DNA of 64,000 nt from Lophium mytilinum (Eukaryota > Ascomycota > Dothideomycetes > Mytilinidiales > Mytilinidiaceae). A program made the position numbers and the translations under genes. Below are positions 25,050 to 38,013 of this stretch, one piece after another; position 1 is the stretch's first letter, and each line of letters starts with the position of its first letter. The notes beneath the pieces are model-generated. The model was not told where the DNA came from. It did not search any database and saw only the letters and a list, made by a program, of their open reading frames with translations. The stretch is taken from the NCBI GenBank assembly GCA_010093605.1, contig MU004202.1, forward strand, positions 507,560-571,559. Direction: 5' to 3'.

Positions 25050-26654
25050 CTACCCTTCCTGGTTTTGAGGCTTCGGAACACCTTGGCACACGCACCAATC
25101 CTCGGTGCAAGCGTGTTGAGAGCACTCGTCATGGTTGAACCCGACACGTATGCAAGTCCCCTTGAGATCGGCCTCTCGAATCTGTGTGCGTCGCCCGTGC
25201 TTGATGTCGTCCAACAACTGCAGATACAACTCATGCACAGCTGGGCTGAGGCAGCCTGTCAGCCTCACTTTATCAAAGTGTGCCAGAGTGCGCCGACCCA
25301 TCCACAACACGGTACCGATGACCTCCCGCCAGCATCTAAGCTTCAGATGCCAGTCCCCGCCGTAGTCCCATCTTTGATTGTAGTACCGACGGTGAGGCAA
25401 TCGAACCTCCAACTCAAGGTCCCGTGAAAATTTGCGGAGAGCTGCGCCACCGATTCGAATGCGGTCCGACTCTCTGCCCGTTGTTGCCCGCTTGAAAAAG
25501 TCCAGCATGTCGTCCGGATTGCCTTGAATGACCACCTTGCGGATCGCCGAAAGATTTTGCTGTGAAACGCTGCTCATGAAACGCTCGAGTTCGGTAATTT
25601 TGCCGTAGTAGGGACGATGCCCTTCCTGAAAGCGGAACTCAAGTTCTTTCCACATGAGAGAGCTAACTTCCTCGTTCACTTTCTTGCTGCTAACCAGTAG
25701 TCCCGCCAGGCTTCCCGCTCCATTCAGCACTTGCAGGTGCTTGCCGTAATCAGAAGGCGACACGACGCCCGGTTCCGACTTCACAAAAGTGCCATCGGTG
25801 CCATACTCGCTGCGTAGGAGACCGGATGAGCCGGTTTGGAAATGTGTTGTGGACCATCCATCCTTCGAAAATTGGTATGGATATACAACTTCACCGATCA
25901 GCTCTCTGTAGATCGTGTTGCGCATCTCGCCCGGAAGTTTGAGGAGCTCGAAGGCTTTCCCGTTCGCGTGCCACCAGTCCCATTGTTGCTGGTATCCTCG
26001 GGCGTCGTTCCCGGTGTCCGGCTCGTCAATGACGATAGGACGAGTGCTTAAAACCTCTTCGAGGGGGATCCATTGGCCGTGGACGCGGGCCTGTACTTCA
26101 CGCTCGGTTCCAGAGCGATGAAGTCTCAGGGACAAAGTGTACGCCCATGGCCACTTGAGGTCAACCTTTTCTCCCTCTTGGTCGAGATTCTGTATGCTTT
26201 CCTCTTGGCAATTGGAGCTAGTAATCGTAGCCTCTTCTTGTGAGTCGAAGCTAGCTGTGGTAGCTTCTCCTTTCACCACTGCGCTCCATAGGTGCGGCAG
26301 AGGATTCTTCGACCCGGGAATTGGCTTCTCAACTTCGACCTCCTCTGGCATGTCCTCAGCGATCTCCCTCGTGACCCATCCTACGTCATCATCGTCTTTG
26401 TCTTTCTCATGGTATTCGTCAGCCGCTCGTCCGTCGTACCTCGTAGCTTCCCAGTCCGGGCTCTCGAGTTCGAACCGAGCCTCGAGTGCTTTCTTTCGTA
26501 ATACCTTTGAATCCCTGGGGTCTATTGCAACCCGGACCGAGTTCGCGAAGTGAACAAGATCAATGCAGTTGAATGCGTTGACGGTGGCATGGACCGCATC
26601 CTCGAGCTCGTCCCGAGCCTCGTATTGGGAAACAGCTTTGACCTTCCTGTGCAT
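25050..26654 (-). CDS. 2EXR/F-box-like hypothetical protein, 534 aa
   Basis: A single uninterrupted frame starting at an ATG. The N-terminal half (residues about 1-220) is highly charged and low-complexity, including an acidic DKDDDDV stretch. From about residue 235 comes the block FELLKLPGEMRNTIYRELIG, which is the LPxEMRxxIY pattern of fungal 2EXR/F-box-like proteins. The rest, to residue 534, has scattered conserved-looking hydrophobic blocks and a short Cys-rich C-terminus (CSQHACTEDWCVC). The family is large and mostly uncharacterised in ascomycetes. A protein-binding or ubiquitin-ligase adaptor role is often assumed from the F-box likeness but is not shown here. It is the first gene beside the RIP-saturated block, yet its composition is normal and the frame is intact. 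Being real coding is secure; the function is unknown. Confidence 0.8.
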   Translation of the reverse strand: MHRKVKAVSQYEARDELEDAVHATVNAFNCIDLVHFANSVRVAIDPRDSKVLRKKALEARFELESPDWEATRYDGRAADEYHEKDKDDDDVGWVTREIAEDMPEEVEVEKPIPGSKNPLPHLWSAVVKGEATTASFDSQEEATITSSNCQEESIQNLDQEGEKVDLKWPWAYTLSLRLHRSGTEREVQARVHGQWIPLEEVLSTRPIVIDEPDTGNDARGYQQQWDWWHANGKAFELLKLPGEMRNTIYRELIGEVVYPYQFSKDGWSTTHFQTGSSGLLRSEYGTDGTFVKSEPGVVSPSDYGKHLQVLNGAGSLAGLLVSSKKVNEEVSSLMWKELEFRFQEGHRPYYGKITELERFMSSVSQQNLSAIRKVVIQGNPDDMLDFFKRATTGRESDRIRIGGAALRKFSRDLELEVRLPHRRYYNQRWDYGGDWHLKLRCWREVIGTVLWMGRRTLAHFDKVRLTGCLSPAVHELYLQLLDDIKHGRRTQIREADLKGTCIRVGFNHDECSQHACTEDWCVCQGVPKPQNQEG

Positions 26655-28007
26655 TTTGCCGGGAAGTTAGTGTGATGTTTTGTTCCGGTTCGAGTATCGT
26701 GGACGTGGACGAGTTGCGGTTGCGGTAAACTGGGCGATTGGGGGACGGTGCAGAGTGTGTGATTTTGGGTGATAGGATGTGGTGGAGAGTGTGTGGTGAG
26801 GACTAAGAATCCCGAAAGCGGGAGTTCTTAGGGATTTTATATCCGACCGTGTCGTGAATCAGGCGTGCTTTACCCAGTTAGTGAATGCAGTAGGAGTAAA
26901 ACAAAAACGTTAATAGCAACTTAACGGGCCGCTCTCCTCTCCACGCTTTCCAACTCCATTCACATACACCTCTAATATAGAGCTACCCTTTCGGCATCCG
27001 AAAATACTAGCCGGGGAGGTAGCTTACAAGATGACTTACGAGGAGATACGTACGACTTTTATACGGCATCTCACACAGCTTCTTATACGTCCTTAGATAA
27101 AATTTTGTGCACAGCTCAAGGGAATAGACTAGAGGGTATAATGCGATTGAAGGGTATACAGAAAGCTTCACGGGCGGTCCGACCGTTTTTCGAGCAATGG
27201 CGTTGATATGCGGAGACCTTGGGAGGCGGATGATATGCAGCCGTAGAGAAATGATATACTTCCAGAATAATGAGCGGAAAGGAGAGCCATACTAGAGCTC
27301 AATTCAACCTTTGAAAAAGGCGAGATGCTTGGACGAGGGCTTCTTGGGCCGTTTGGATGCATCCAGGGAGGTTTTCGTACCTATGCAGCTTCGACGAGTG
27401 TATAGCTGTAGTGCAATCGGGAAGAGAGGGTCAGTAGTACAGGCCTTGATAATGATGAACCATCTGCTGTGTCATTTTGATATCCTGCAAAGAGCTTTTC
27501 GGCCCATAACCAGGGCTCGGAATCCATCAACTGAATCAACCGATTAATTGTACTTTGCGAAGTCTTGGCAGATTAAAGGAATCAATCGGCCCCTTTAGAA
27601 GGTTCCATCAGTCAATTGCAACAGGCCTGATTGATTGAAAATTGAATGTGTTGAACTGGTGGTCGTACGTCATAATCTTCCGTGGTGCTAAGGCTCAGAG
27701 GTCTATAATTTCGGCACTCGGCCCCTAATCTCGCTTTTTTTAAAAACCAGCCCGATCTAGCTACCCCGTGCTTCGCTTATTTGCAACTGTGCCGAGGAAT
27801 TATTGTATTCTATATACATAGACTCCTCGTAGATGGCCCGACCGGGTAAGGGAGAGAGAGGGTGCTGCCTGTACGTCCACTACCACCACTAGACTCAAAA
27901 GAGAAGAAAACGAATTAAGAAATTTACCTTGACACCAACTATACGGTGCCAAGGCCTTTAACGTATGCAATCAGTCAATTAATGCAATATAGATGCAATC
28001 AATTCAA
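26655..28007. other. Intergenic between 2EXR-like and HET genes
   Basis: It carries the promoter side of the gene ending at 25,050 and the 3' side of the HET gene. There is a 12-bp-arm hairpin at 26,803-26,831 and a smaller one at about 27,927-27,955 (CCTTGACACC against GGTGCCAAGG). No gene is supported; the short frames at 27,168-27,547 look random. Confidence 0.6.
26803..26831. repeat. Inverted repeat (hairpin) upstream of the 2EXR-like gene
   Basis: The left arm CTAAGAATCCCG pairs with the right arm CGGGAGTTCTTAG, with one bulged base and a 4-nt loop. It lies about 150 bp upstream of the ATG at 26,654, probably in the promoter or 5' UTR. Confidence 0.6.
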
Positions 28008-30095
28008 TCAACCGAGCGCTCTCTTGAGTAAGCTGTCAATCAAATCAACTTCGAGGGCCCCGATTGATTTATTCCGAGCCCTGGTCATACTATGATCATT
28101 TCCCTTGGTTTCGCTCTCGGGTGTTGTAATAATGCGTAGTGAGAACATCGTTTGACCATTTACCTCTTTATCTTCGATTACGGTGCCGATGTTGATGTCC
28201 AACTTTTTATAGACCATTTCGAACTTTGATTGACCAGGATGGGGATTCGGCCTCTCGATATAATCCCACGAGCCAAAGTCCACAGTCAGCGACGTCTCTC
28301 TCTCTCCATCTCCGGAGACCCAATTATCCCAGTGATATCTTCCGCCAGTGATCATGCTCAAGATGTACTGGTCACGACCCGTCATGCCCACTTTGTGTCC
28401 GTAAGATTTAGCTTTGGATTCGTCGAAAGATCTGTACCACAAGAGTTTCCACGCTAATTCGAAATCGTTGAGCACTCTTGGCTTTCCCGATGATCTGAAA
28501 ACTTCCTTAATTCTCCAGTGTTTGATCCTACGTATCTTACGCGTGAACCTTTTCTGTTTGTCCTCATACTCTGTTATCATACGCAGGATGTCCATACCAT
28601 TGTCAAAGTTGCAACGAGGTCTTAGTTGCTTGTCGATGCCGATGAGTAAGACATGCCCTGCATGCCCATGTTCATACTTATATTCATGATCGCGAGCAAG
28701 GTAAATAGCACACACCAGCCCCCGGCGGCAGCGAAGAATCCTGGTTTCCTCGTTCCAGAGGGGGTCCCATAATGGTGGACTAGGAACTACATAGTCCCAT
28801 CCTAGTGGCTTCGGAACTACATGCAACTTGAGACCGTGCTGGGAAAGCTCCACTGGTAGTTCCGGGAAGTGGAATTGAAAGAATCGTTCTTTGGCGACGG
28901 CACCCGCACGTTCGCCTACATATAGATCCGTAGGTTTGAAAACGCCAGAGAGTTCCATAAAGCATGCGCTCGTGGGAATCAGCATGTTTAGCCAGGACCT
29001 ACGGTAAGATCTTCCTCCGCAGTGAAAGAGGTATATGCCGAGGGGTCCTCGGCTATCGGTTTCATCGTGGCAGTTTAGAGCGGCAAGGACGTCATTTTCG
29101 CCTCCTAGAGACGAGACAAACTTTGCAATAGGCAGGGTGATGCGAATGCCTTTATTCGTCATCGAGTATGGGGCTTGGAACGCATCGTCGTCTTTGCCGT
29201 GTTGACCAGATGGAACGATGTGACGAGAATCTGAAAAGTACGCCGGCGAGCTAGCCAACAACCCACTCTGGACAGCGACAAAATTGCCCGCGAAATTTGG
29301 ATCGACTGGTCCTGTCCATGCGAACAACGAATGATCGTCGGATATTTTCATGATCTCTTCTTGAAGTCGAAGGAAAGCTCTATCTCGTTCTCCGTATAGT
29401 AGGGGCATATTGACCCCAAATAGCCCCATCAGAGAGTATGCGAGGTCTTCTATTCTTGTAGTCTCTCTTTGAGAGGCCCATGACATCCTTTTCGCGATGC
29501 TCGATGATTGCGGATCTTCGCCGCCAAGCACTGCTCTGTCGATGCCGGTCTTATCTGAGATGAAAGACGCAAATTCTGATCGGGTTCCCATACGATTCCA
29601 ATTTTTGTCGAAAAAGACTACAGACGATGGTGCAATGAGTTCCTGTAAGGTCCAACCGCGTGTAAACCATCGGCTTTGGGTGAATGGGGCGTCATTCTTT
29701 AGGGAAATGGCCCCATCCGGAGAAGGGGGCACGTCTGCCAAATACGCATAGCATAGGTGGCCCTTGTACCAATGATACATGGAATTGATGGCTTCTGAGA
29801 GTTCGGTGCTGTTGGTTTTGTCGATGCAACAGCTATCGCACCACATGTATTCGAATCCATCTTTTCTAGCTTGCGCGGCGCATGCCGCAATCTTTATGAA
29901 GCCATGCTTTTCTCCCCAGGTGTCTGGTTTTGAGTAATCGTATAGGTGCTCTAGCAAATATATGGAACTTTGCTCCTGCAATTCTTGAAGGGTGAGTTCT
30001 TCATCTCCCCATGTGTGCGAGAGAATTGCGTAGGGTGGAATGTCGTTATTGAAGAAGCTTTCGAGCCTGAAGGTTGAAGTGCGGAGGAGACGCAT
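28008..30095 (-). CDS. HET-domain (heterokaryon incompatibility) protein, 695 aa
   Basis: The open frame reaches back to 30,143. I prefer the ATG at 30,095 because HET proteins of this class typically begin MRLLxTSTxxLE, as here. The HET domain covers residues about 22-155: YAILSHTWG (about 22-30), then WCDSCCIDKTNSTELSEAIN and the downstream MYHWY, then SRWFTRGWTLQELIAP. After it come RIEDLAYSLMGLFGVNMPLLYGE and PYSMTNKGIRITLPIA, the usual second block of HET-E/D-like N-terminal halves. The C-terminal 300 residues have no recognised WD40, ankyrin or NACHT module. HET domains trigger cell death when genetically unlike fungal hyphae fuse, though most family members have no tested allele. The frame is intact with no introns needed. 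The role is inferred from the family; the domain call is very secure. Confidence 0.92.
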   Translation of the reverse strand: MRLLRTSTFRLESFFNNDIPPYAILSHTWGDEELTLQELQEQSSIYLLEHLYDYSKPDTWGEKHGFIKIAACAAQARKDGFEYMWCDSCCIDKTNSTELSEAINSMYHWYKGHLCYAYLADVPPSPDGAISLKNDAPFTQSRWFTRGWTLQELIAPSSVVFFDKNWNRMGTRSEFASFISDKTGIDRAVLGGEDPQSSSIAKRMSWASQRETTRIEDLAYSLMGLFGVNMPLLYGERDRAFLRLQEEIMKISDDHSLFAWTGPVDPNFAGNFVAVQSGLLASSPAYFSDSRHIVPSGQHGKDDDAFQAPYSMTNKGIRITLPIAKFVSSLGGENDVLAALNCHDETDSRGPLGIYLFHCGGRSYRRSWLNMLIPTSACFMELSGVFKPTDLYVGERAGAVAKERFFQFHFPELPVELSQHGLKLHVVPKPLGWDYVVPSPPLWDPLWNEETRILRCRRGLVCAIYLARDHEYKYEHGHAGHVLLIGIDKQLRPRCNFDNGMDILRMITEYEDKQKRFTRKIRRIKHWRIKEVFRSSGKPRVLNDFELAWKLLWYRSFDESKAKSYGHKVGMTGRDQYILSMITGGRYHWDNWVSGDGERETSLTVDFGSWDYIERPNPHPGQSKFEMVYKKLDINIGTVIEDKEVNGQTMFSLRIITTPESETKGNDHSMTRARNKSIGALEVDLIDSLLKRALG

Positions 30096-30764
30096 TTTCA
30101 GACGATGGAAATAGCAGGAAACTTGAGGGTCGACGATTGACAATGATGGGATGATTCAAACACAAAATCGACTGTCGCTTGTCGTAATGCCAGCTGCAGA
30201 ACTCACTACAGTGAGTTTTGGCTCAAGGCGAAGCATCAAAAACCGTTTCGGGTGTGCGCAAGAACTCAGCGCGTCTCTCCAGAAGAATTAGGAGATGTCT
30301 ATTTAGTCTCAGTTTCTCTCGTACGACTTGGTAGTGGGAAATAGGCCACGAGGCCGAGGCTGACCTTTAGGGCCTCATCGTCGGGGGCTAAATGTCTTCA
30401 GATGATCATCAGCATCACGTCGAAGTTTCAGTGCCGTTGCGGACAGTATGTCGAGTTCGAGTTCTTTTCTCGGAGGTTAGCCTTCAAGCGGCGATGGCGA
30501 AGGTGTTGCTGAGATGCTTCACAAGGGAGCAAAGTGGCCGTCTTGACCTCGCGACTCTCAGCTGGCTCAGCCTTTGAGCTGCGCCTCCCGATGATCAGGC
30601 TGCAACGCCAAACCTCAACCTTGTGGGATCACATATGTCCCTTATTACTAATCTCAAAATACTTCACGTCAAGTCATTGCTCTCACGCAACATCCTTGAA
30701 AAGTGGTATGTGAGTGTATCACGTGATCTTCACGTGTCTAAGCTTGTCAGCCTGGGGGTTGTTA

Positions 30765-30971
30765 TAGACACGACACAATTCAATTGGGTCACTCTGTTAC
30801 TAAGCAAACAAAAAACAATACCCGGGTACTTATTCCTCCGTCAGCCACCCAGATACGGTAGCGTATAGCCGCAGTAATAGATATATATTTAGCTGCTTAT
30901 AAATAAGTACTCGGGTATTATTTTACGCTTGCTTAGTAACGGAGTATCCCGATTAAATTGTCTTATGTCCG
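30765..30971. mobile_element. MITE-like inverted-repeat element with TA target duplication
   Basis: About 207 bp with imperfect terminal inverted repeats of roughly 55 bp. Left: GACACGACACAATTCAATTG and on through GTTACTAAGCAA. Right, reverse-complemented: GACATAAGACAATTTAATCG and on through GTTACTAAGCAA. It is flanked by TA on both sides (30,763-30,764 and 30,972-30,973). No coding capacity. The size, TIRs and TA duplication fit a Tc1/mariner-related MITE. It lies between the divergently transcribed HET and pyruvate decarboxylase genes. Confidence 0.75.
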
Positions 30972-31335
30972 TAATAAGGCCCGTCAGACTTCAACAATGT
31001 TGGTACAATTTCATAAAGGTAACGGTCAAGCAAGCTAATTTAACAGCTTCCCAACTCTTCTATGGACCGTGAGGGGTAGCGCGCCTCATGCAGATCAAGA
31101 CAAGGATTCTGCCTTAATCAGCAGCGACCGACACCCACAGCATCCTCAGCATTCGGTCAATCGCAGGATCCAATATCGCAAGTGCCATTACAGAGACTTC
31201 CTGGCGGATTACCAAGCAGTGGTTGTGACTTCACGGTGCATTCACCCATGTGATGGGGCCCTCTAGCGTTCGGTTTGGTGGTGCAGCTCGGGTCGGCCGA
31301 GTACATCCCAATTAGGCAATGCAAGGGCCAGCTGG

Positions 31336-31342
31336 TATATAG
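31336..31342 (+). promoter_or_regulatory. TATA box of the pyruvate decarboxylase gene
   Basis: TATATAG lies 108 bp upstream of the ATG at 31,450, a usual distance for a fungal core promoter that includes a 5' UTR. It is followed by a CT/CA-rich leader. Confidence 0.45.
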
Positions 31343-31449
31343 CTTTCCAAACCTCCAAACACAAGCTCTAGAAACTCCTCACTCCACTCGCGTTTCCCTC
31401 ATAGGACCTCACGCAAGTTTCGCGCCCGTAAACTACCAAAGTTCGCAAC

Positions 31450-33686
<2,237 letters not shown>

Positions 33687-33869
33687 GATAGAAAGATCCA
33701 ATATTTGTCCCAACGCCCATCGCAGCAATCGGCTCGAACTTGAAAATCTTAGCCCGTTTCTGCAAGTTAGTATCTCAGTGAAAGTCAACACAATTTGCTT
33801 CTGTGACCCGAATCGAGCGGCGCGGTGAGTAACACGACATAGTTACGAATCTGAGAAAGAATGAGGATG

Positions 33870-36269
33870 TTAGTCTATGTTACCAAACATAGCGTCCCAG
33901 TCTTGCCAATTGACGTTTGGAGAAAAGACATCGTTCGCACTTGATGGATCGTCAAGCTCGCCCGAAACCTCAAGGCCTTGAAGCTCGAGCCCTGGCCAAC
34001 TCATCTGCGGCGTAATACCGCTCTCGACTTCGAAGCGTAGCTGAGTAAGTTGCACCTGCGCGAGCTGCACAACTTGCGCTCGTGTAGGGAGTGTATCCGG
34101 ATTCACACCTGCCTTGATCCATGCCCGCGATCGCAGCCGGATGATCAGATTCCAGGCTTCATGGCCGCCATCTAGTAAGGCCCGCGGCACAAGGTGGTCG
34201 CCCTGCGCACCACTAATTCCTCCGTCAGGACCGCATAAGGAAATAGCCTGATCTATGATAGAACGTGAGTTTTGGGAGTTGGCCCCATTCGGATTGCGTT
34301 CGACTTCTTTGAGTAGTAGGATAATGGCATGGAGTGGTTGGTGATTTCCTGGCCATGACCAGTGCCATCTTTGGAACTCGTGGCATGCAGCCAGACAGAT
34401 GTACTTCAGGAGGAATGACCGACAGTTATGAATGACACTTCACGAAAGTGAGTTATCAGTATAACTTCAAAGCTTGGGATATTGACATACCGAGGAAGTA
34501 AATTGCTCCATGCCCGACTAATTGCTCGGTTCAGAACTGGAGAATGCAGGTACCACCAGTATCGGTCTCCCATGGCCCATAAAGCGAGTTTTGCCCAAGA
34601 ATTCAGCTCGTTGTTGTTCTCATAGAACTCCGTGGTTGTAGATATTGGAATGCGCTTCGCTCTCACTAGTATACGTTCCTGAAAGCTTTCGAGCTCTTGC
34701 TGAGTAGATTTCAAATCGTCAGAAGTGATAGGCTTCGACCCGAACGTTTTGTTCAGCAGTCCTCGTGCAAATACTGCCCATTAGAATCATCAGTACCGAG
34801 TCAGTATCTTCCACAATGATGCTTCATCAGGGTCCGTAAGCTCACTCACAAGTCTCCTCGATCTTGCCACGAGCGAATATGCTTGCTGGCGAGACAATCG
34901 AGTCGGGGTCAAGCACTTTTTGAGGCTGGCAACTTCCTTCTCGCAACCTTTCTTCATATTGTAACGCAGCTACCGTACCTAGCAGCTCGTCGCGCACCTC
35001 GCTCAACATGTTGGTATCCCAAGAGTCACGATCGATGAGCGGAGGAAGACCAGACGCTAATGCAACAAGCACATCGATGCGAAAGACATGCCACCAGACC
35101 CGTCGCCTGACCTCGGCGGCTATTGTCGATATAGACGCTTGGAACAAGGAGGGTTCTCTATTCAATCCAAGCATCTGCGCCACCCGGACTATAACGCCGA
35201 CAAAACTAGCGGTGCTTAACGGCTCTTCCTCGCGCATTGATGTGCTCTGGAGGATGATGTAGGCAGAAAGCGTTTCAACAGTGGCTAATCGTGGGTAATT
35301 CGAGATGCGAAGTGCACGGAAAGCCATCCAGTACAGCTGTAGCATGACCTCCTCGCGATCATAAGAAGCGCAATGGAGATCCCAGTCCGACTGAGTGCAA
35401 ATTAAAGTTCCCGCCCAAAGCGCCGCCAGCACGAGCGGTGTCGCTGAAGTCGCATTCTTCTCTCCGCTTCCCGATTTCAGTTCCCAGTATCGTTCGTACT
35501 CGTTGCGAAAAGAAGGCTCGTGGACGAGTGGGACGATTGCGTGATAGTTCCAGAGGTATGTTTCAAAGAAGAAGTCGCAGCAGTGCTTGGCCGGAAGCTT
35601 CTGCGCATCTCGAGAGGATTGCTTCTCTATAGATGCACGCATAGAGGCAGCCGGAACGGGAGGGGTCGCAAGCAAAACGCCGGTAAGCGAGCCGCTTCTC
35701 CACGGCTGGTCCTCTATCTCTGTGAGTGACATTTGACGATTTAGACCTCTCAGAAGGAACTCTATCTCATTGGCTTCCTGGCATATGTTGGCCCAGAAGC
35801 TCTTGGAGACGTAGCGAGTCTGGCCATCACCCTGGATATCAAACGAACCCTCGTCGTCATCCAGAGATGGGAACCCATGTGGTGTCTGGCGTGCTCGTTT
35901 TGCAGCAGTTACCGGTTCTGAATCTTCAGGAATTACCATATCTGATTCGCGCGTATTTCTCATTGTATGTACCATGTCAGTCAAGGCTTTTAGTTTCTCC
36001 TCTAGACTTCGAATACGCTCAGAAGGTATCGCGACGTTTGCAGATGACGTCCCCCGAGAGTTCGAGACGGTTGGTCCACCACCATGATCGGTGGGTACAA
36101 ATTGGAATACTTGACCTTCCACCACGCCTTCTTCGTACACACAAGTGGTTCCCGGAGTGCTCGCGCAGCGGACACACGTCGGCCTTGTCTGATCGCAGCG
36201 CACTTTTCTTCGTCTGCATTCTCGGCAGGTGTTGGATGACCGCGGACGGCTGCGACCTGGTCCGCTCAT
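33870..36269 (-). CDS. Zn2Cys6 fungal transcription factor with MHR domain, 756 aa
   Basis: Three exons on the minus strand: 36,269-34,850; 34,773-34,491; 34,437-33,870 (2,271 nt, phases consistent). The zinc cluster is at residues 15-43, C-x2-C-x6-C-x6-C-x2-C-x7-C (start CRECRRRKVRC). A short coiled-coil linker follows (IRSLEEKLKALTDMVHTM), and then the fungal-specific MHR region, with blocks FFETYLWNYHAIVPLVHEPS, TLSAYIILQSTSMREEEP and RRRVWWHVFRIDVLVALASG. The last exon carries HWSWPGNHQPLHAIILLL, a late-MHR block, and an acidic C-terminus as a possible activation region. The upstream in-frame ATG at 36,422 would add 51 residues of poor composition, so I use MSGPGRSR. It is nuclear and DNA-binding by family. 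It lies tail-to-tail with pyruvate decarboxylase, 183 bp apart. Target genes are unknown. Confidence 0.9.
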
Positions 36270-36625
36270 CTTGGAGGCGAGACCACCGTCCGTTCGCTCC
36301 GCCTGTCCCGGTAGAGAAGATGTGCTGTAGACAGGACTGTTCAAGACGATGATGTTGAGGATGAGGAAGTATGATATCAAGGGGTGCCGTTGAGAGGGGA
36401 AAGGCCCGTGCACGTTCCCCACTCTTCATACTTGCCATGCGGCGTTTCCCAAACTGACACTCAGCTACAACGCCCGGGAATCCACACCATATTGAATCTT
36501 GGTAGATCTAGCCTTGATTGTGAGTTGTTAACACCTTGGGTTCTATTTTTATGGCAGCGTAACCGGGCAGGTTAAGGCGACGTAGGAAAGATCCCCGCTG
36601 TGCCGCTAAGGAGTTGGAATTTTGC

Positions 36626-37096
36626 ATTTGTCGGATGCGAAATAGCACGGAATCCTTGGCTAATTTTTTTAAGCTCCGCGTCACATTTTCAAATACCCCC
36701 ACTATAAATTGGAAGCTATAGTCTTATAAAATTTATAGTATACTCTTAGTCTATAGCTTACTTAGGCCCTTTAATTTTAGCCTATAATATGCCTAAAGAG
36801 AGGAGTTATTCTAGTGCAAAGTTAGCCTTAAAAGCTGCTAAGAAGTGCTAAATTAGCGCGATTTGCAACTTATCGCGTCTAATTCTCTCCTACCCTAATT
36901 AAAATAGTTAATATTAAATATTATAAGCTAAAACTTTAAGTAATAGCTTCTTATATCTAGATAAGTAACTTAGGAGTGCTGCACACGTTGCTTAGGTCTG
37001 CGTTGTAGAGCTAGTTTTCGCACTCACAGCATTTTTGTGGCGAGAAAGCTCGAAAAAGTCCGCCAAGAATTCCGTGCTATTTCGCATCCGACAAAT
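36626..37096. mobile_element. Non-autonomous DNA transposon with spared TIRs and RIP-degraded core
   Basis: 471 bp. The left TIR at 36,626-36,660 (ATTTGTCGGATGCGAAATAG and on) matches the reverse complement of 37,062-37,096 with one mismatch over 35 bp, and weaker pairing continues for about 30 bp more. The core (about 36,700-36,960) is TA-rich and RIP-like. It holds a short frame starting MPKERSYSSAKLALKAAKK near 36,789, which looks like the N-terminus of a larger transposon protein. No convincing target duplication is visible. It is read as a deletion derivative of an autonomous element that is not in the window. Confidence 0.75.
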
Positions 37097-37891
37097 TCTT
37101 CAATCATTCGGCCGAAAATCTTCAAAGCCGATTGGCCATAAAATACGACACGGACTTGGCAGACCTAAGTGCCCAGATGTGCAGGTATTCTAACACAGAA
37201 ACCTCCCCTTGTGCCCCCACAATCCCAGCTCTAATTCTGTAAATGGTTACAAGAAGCGCAACCAACGTCGACTTGCCCCATCTAGTGCTCAATGCGAGCG
37301 AATAACCCCCCTACATGGAGTACCAACCCGATTCTCAAACGGAGCTTCAAGATGCCATCGCTTCCCTATTGGCCCTCCAACAATCCCAGTACGTTCATAA
37401 CTCTTGAGGTACCCCAGTAGGTTCTTGCGGCCGTGTTTTTGCTGTTTTGGTAGTCATCAATGCATAATCAGGCACCGGAGGGGCGTCATACCCCGCTACA
37501 ATACCAGTTTAAATCGCCTTTTCCCGTAATCCAAGAGCGAAGACAGAGTACAGTCAAGCCTCTCAATAGAACTGCAGCATTCTTCTCTTAATTCACATGG
37601 AATTCGCGCCGAAGAGAATGGTATACTTGCACCAGAATGAGATAGTAGGAAGGCAGCCTGGCTAGCTGGTCATAATTCTATCTTCTTTGCATTCTTGGCA
37701 GGGAGAATAAGGAAAGATCCCCGTGCGTCCAGCCGACGGCAACTTTCTTACGGCCGTGATTATGCTAGCCAAGCGTCTATAATCCTGTCGTCAGCTTGGA
37801 TAGGAAACTGAGCTTCAGTTCCTGAGGCTGAGCTCGAATGCTTCTTACCGCCAGTTGATAAGCCGGAATGCTTTGACTTTTGGGTAAAGGA

Positions 37892-37897
37892 TATAAA
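37892..37897 (+). promoter_or_regulatory. TATA box upstream of the secreted-protein gene
   Basis: TATAAA lies 117 bp before the ATG at 38,014. Confidence 0.45.
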
Positions 37898-38013
37898 ATC
37901 GCAGCAATATGTATGATAACAGTGTCGGTCAACCATCTAACGACTCTTGGTCAATTGTCTGATCTATGCAAGCAAGAGACACACTTATAATATCGTTGTA
38001 GCTCTTCGTCGTC

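Larger units (their letters stand above)
36270..38013. other. Intergenic between the Zn2Cys6 gene and the secreted-protein gene
   Basis: Contains a non-autonomous transposon (36,626-37,096) and the promoter of the gene at 38,014. Apart from these I see no gene; the short frame at 37,209-37,400 is not protein-like. Confidence 0.6.

Noticed and set aside
30392-30868. Short plus-strand frames upstream of pyruvate decarboxylase
   Set aside because: No coding signal; the second one runs into the MITE.
36270-36422. A 51-residue N-terminal extension of the Zn2Cys6 factor from the upstream ATG
   Set aside because: Its composition is unlike the rest, and Zn2Cys6 clusters normally sit close to the N-terminus. 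It is probably 5' UTR.
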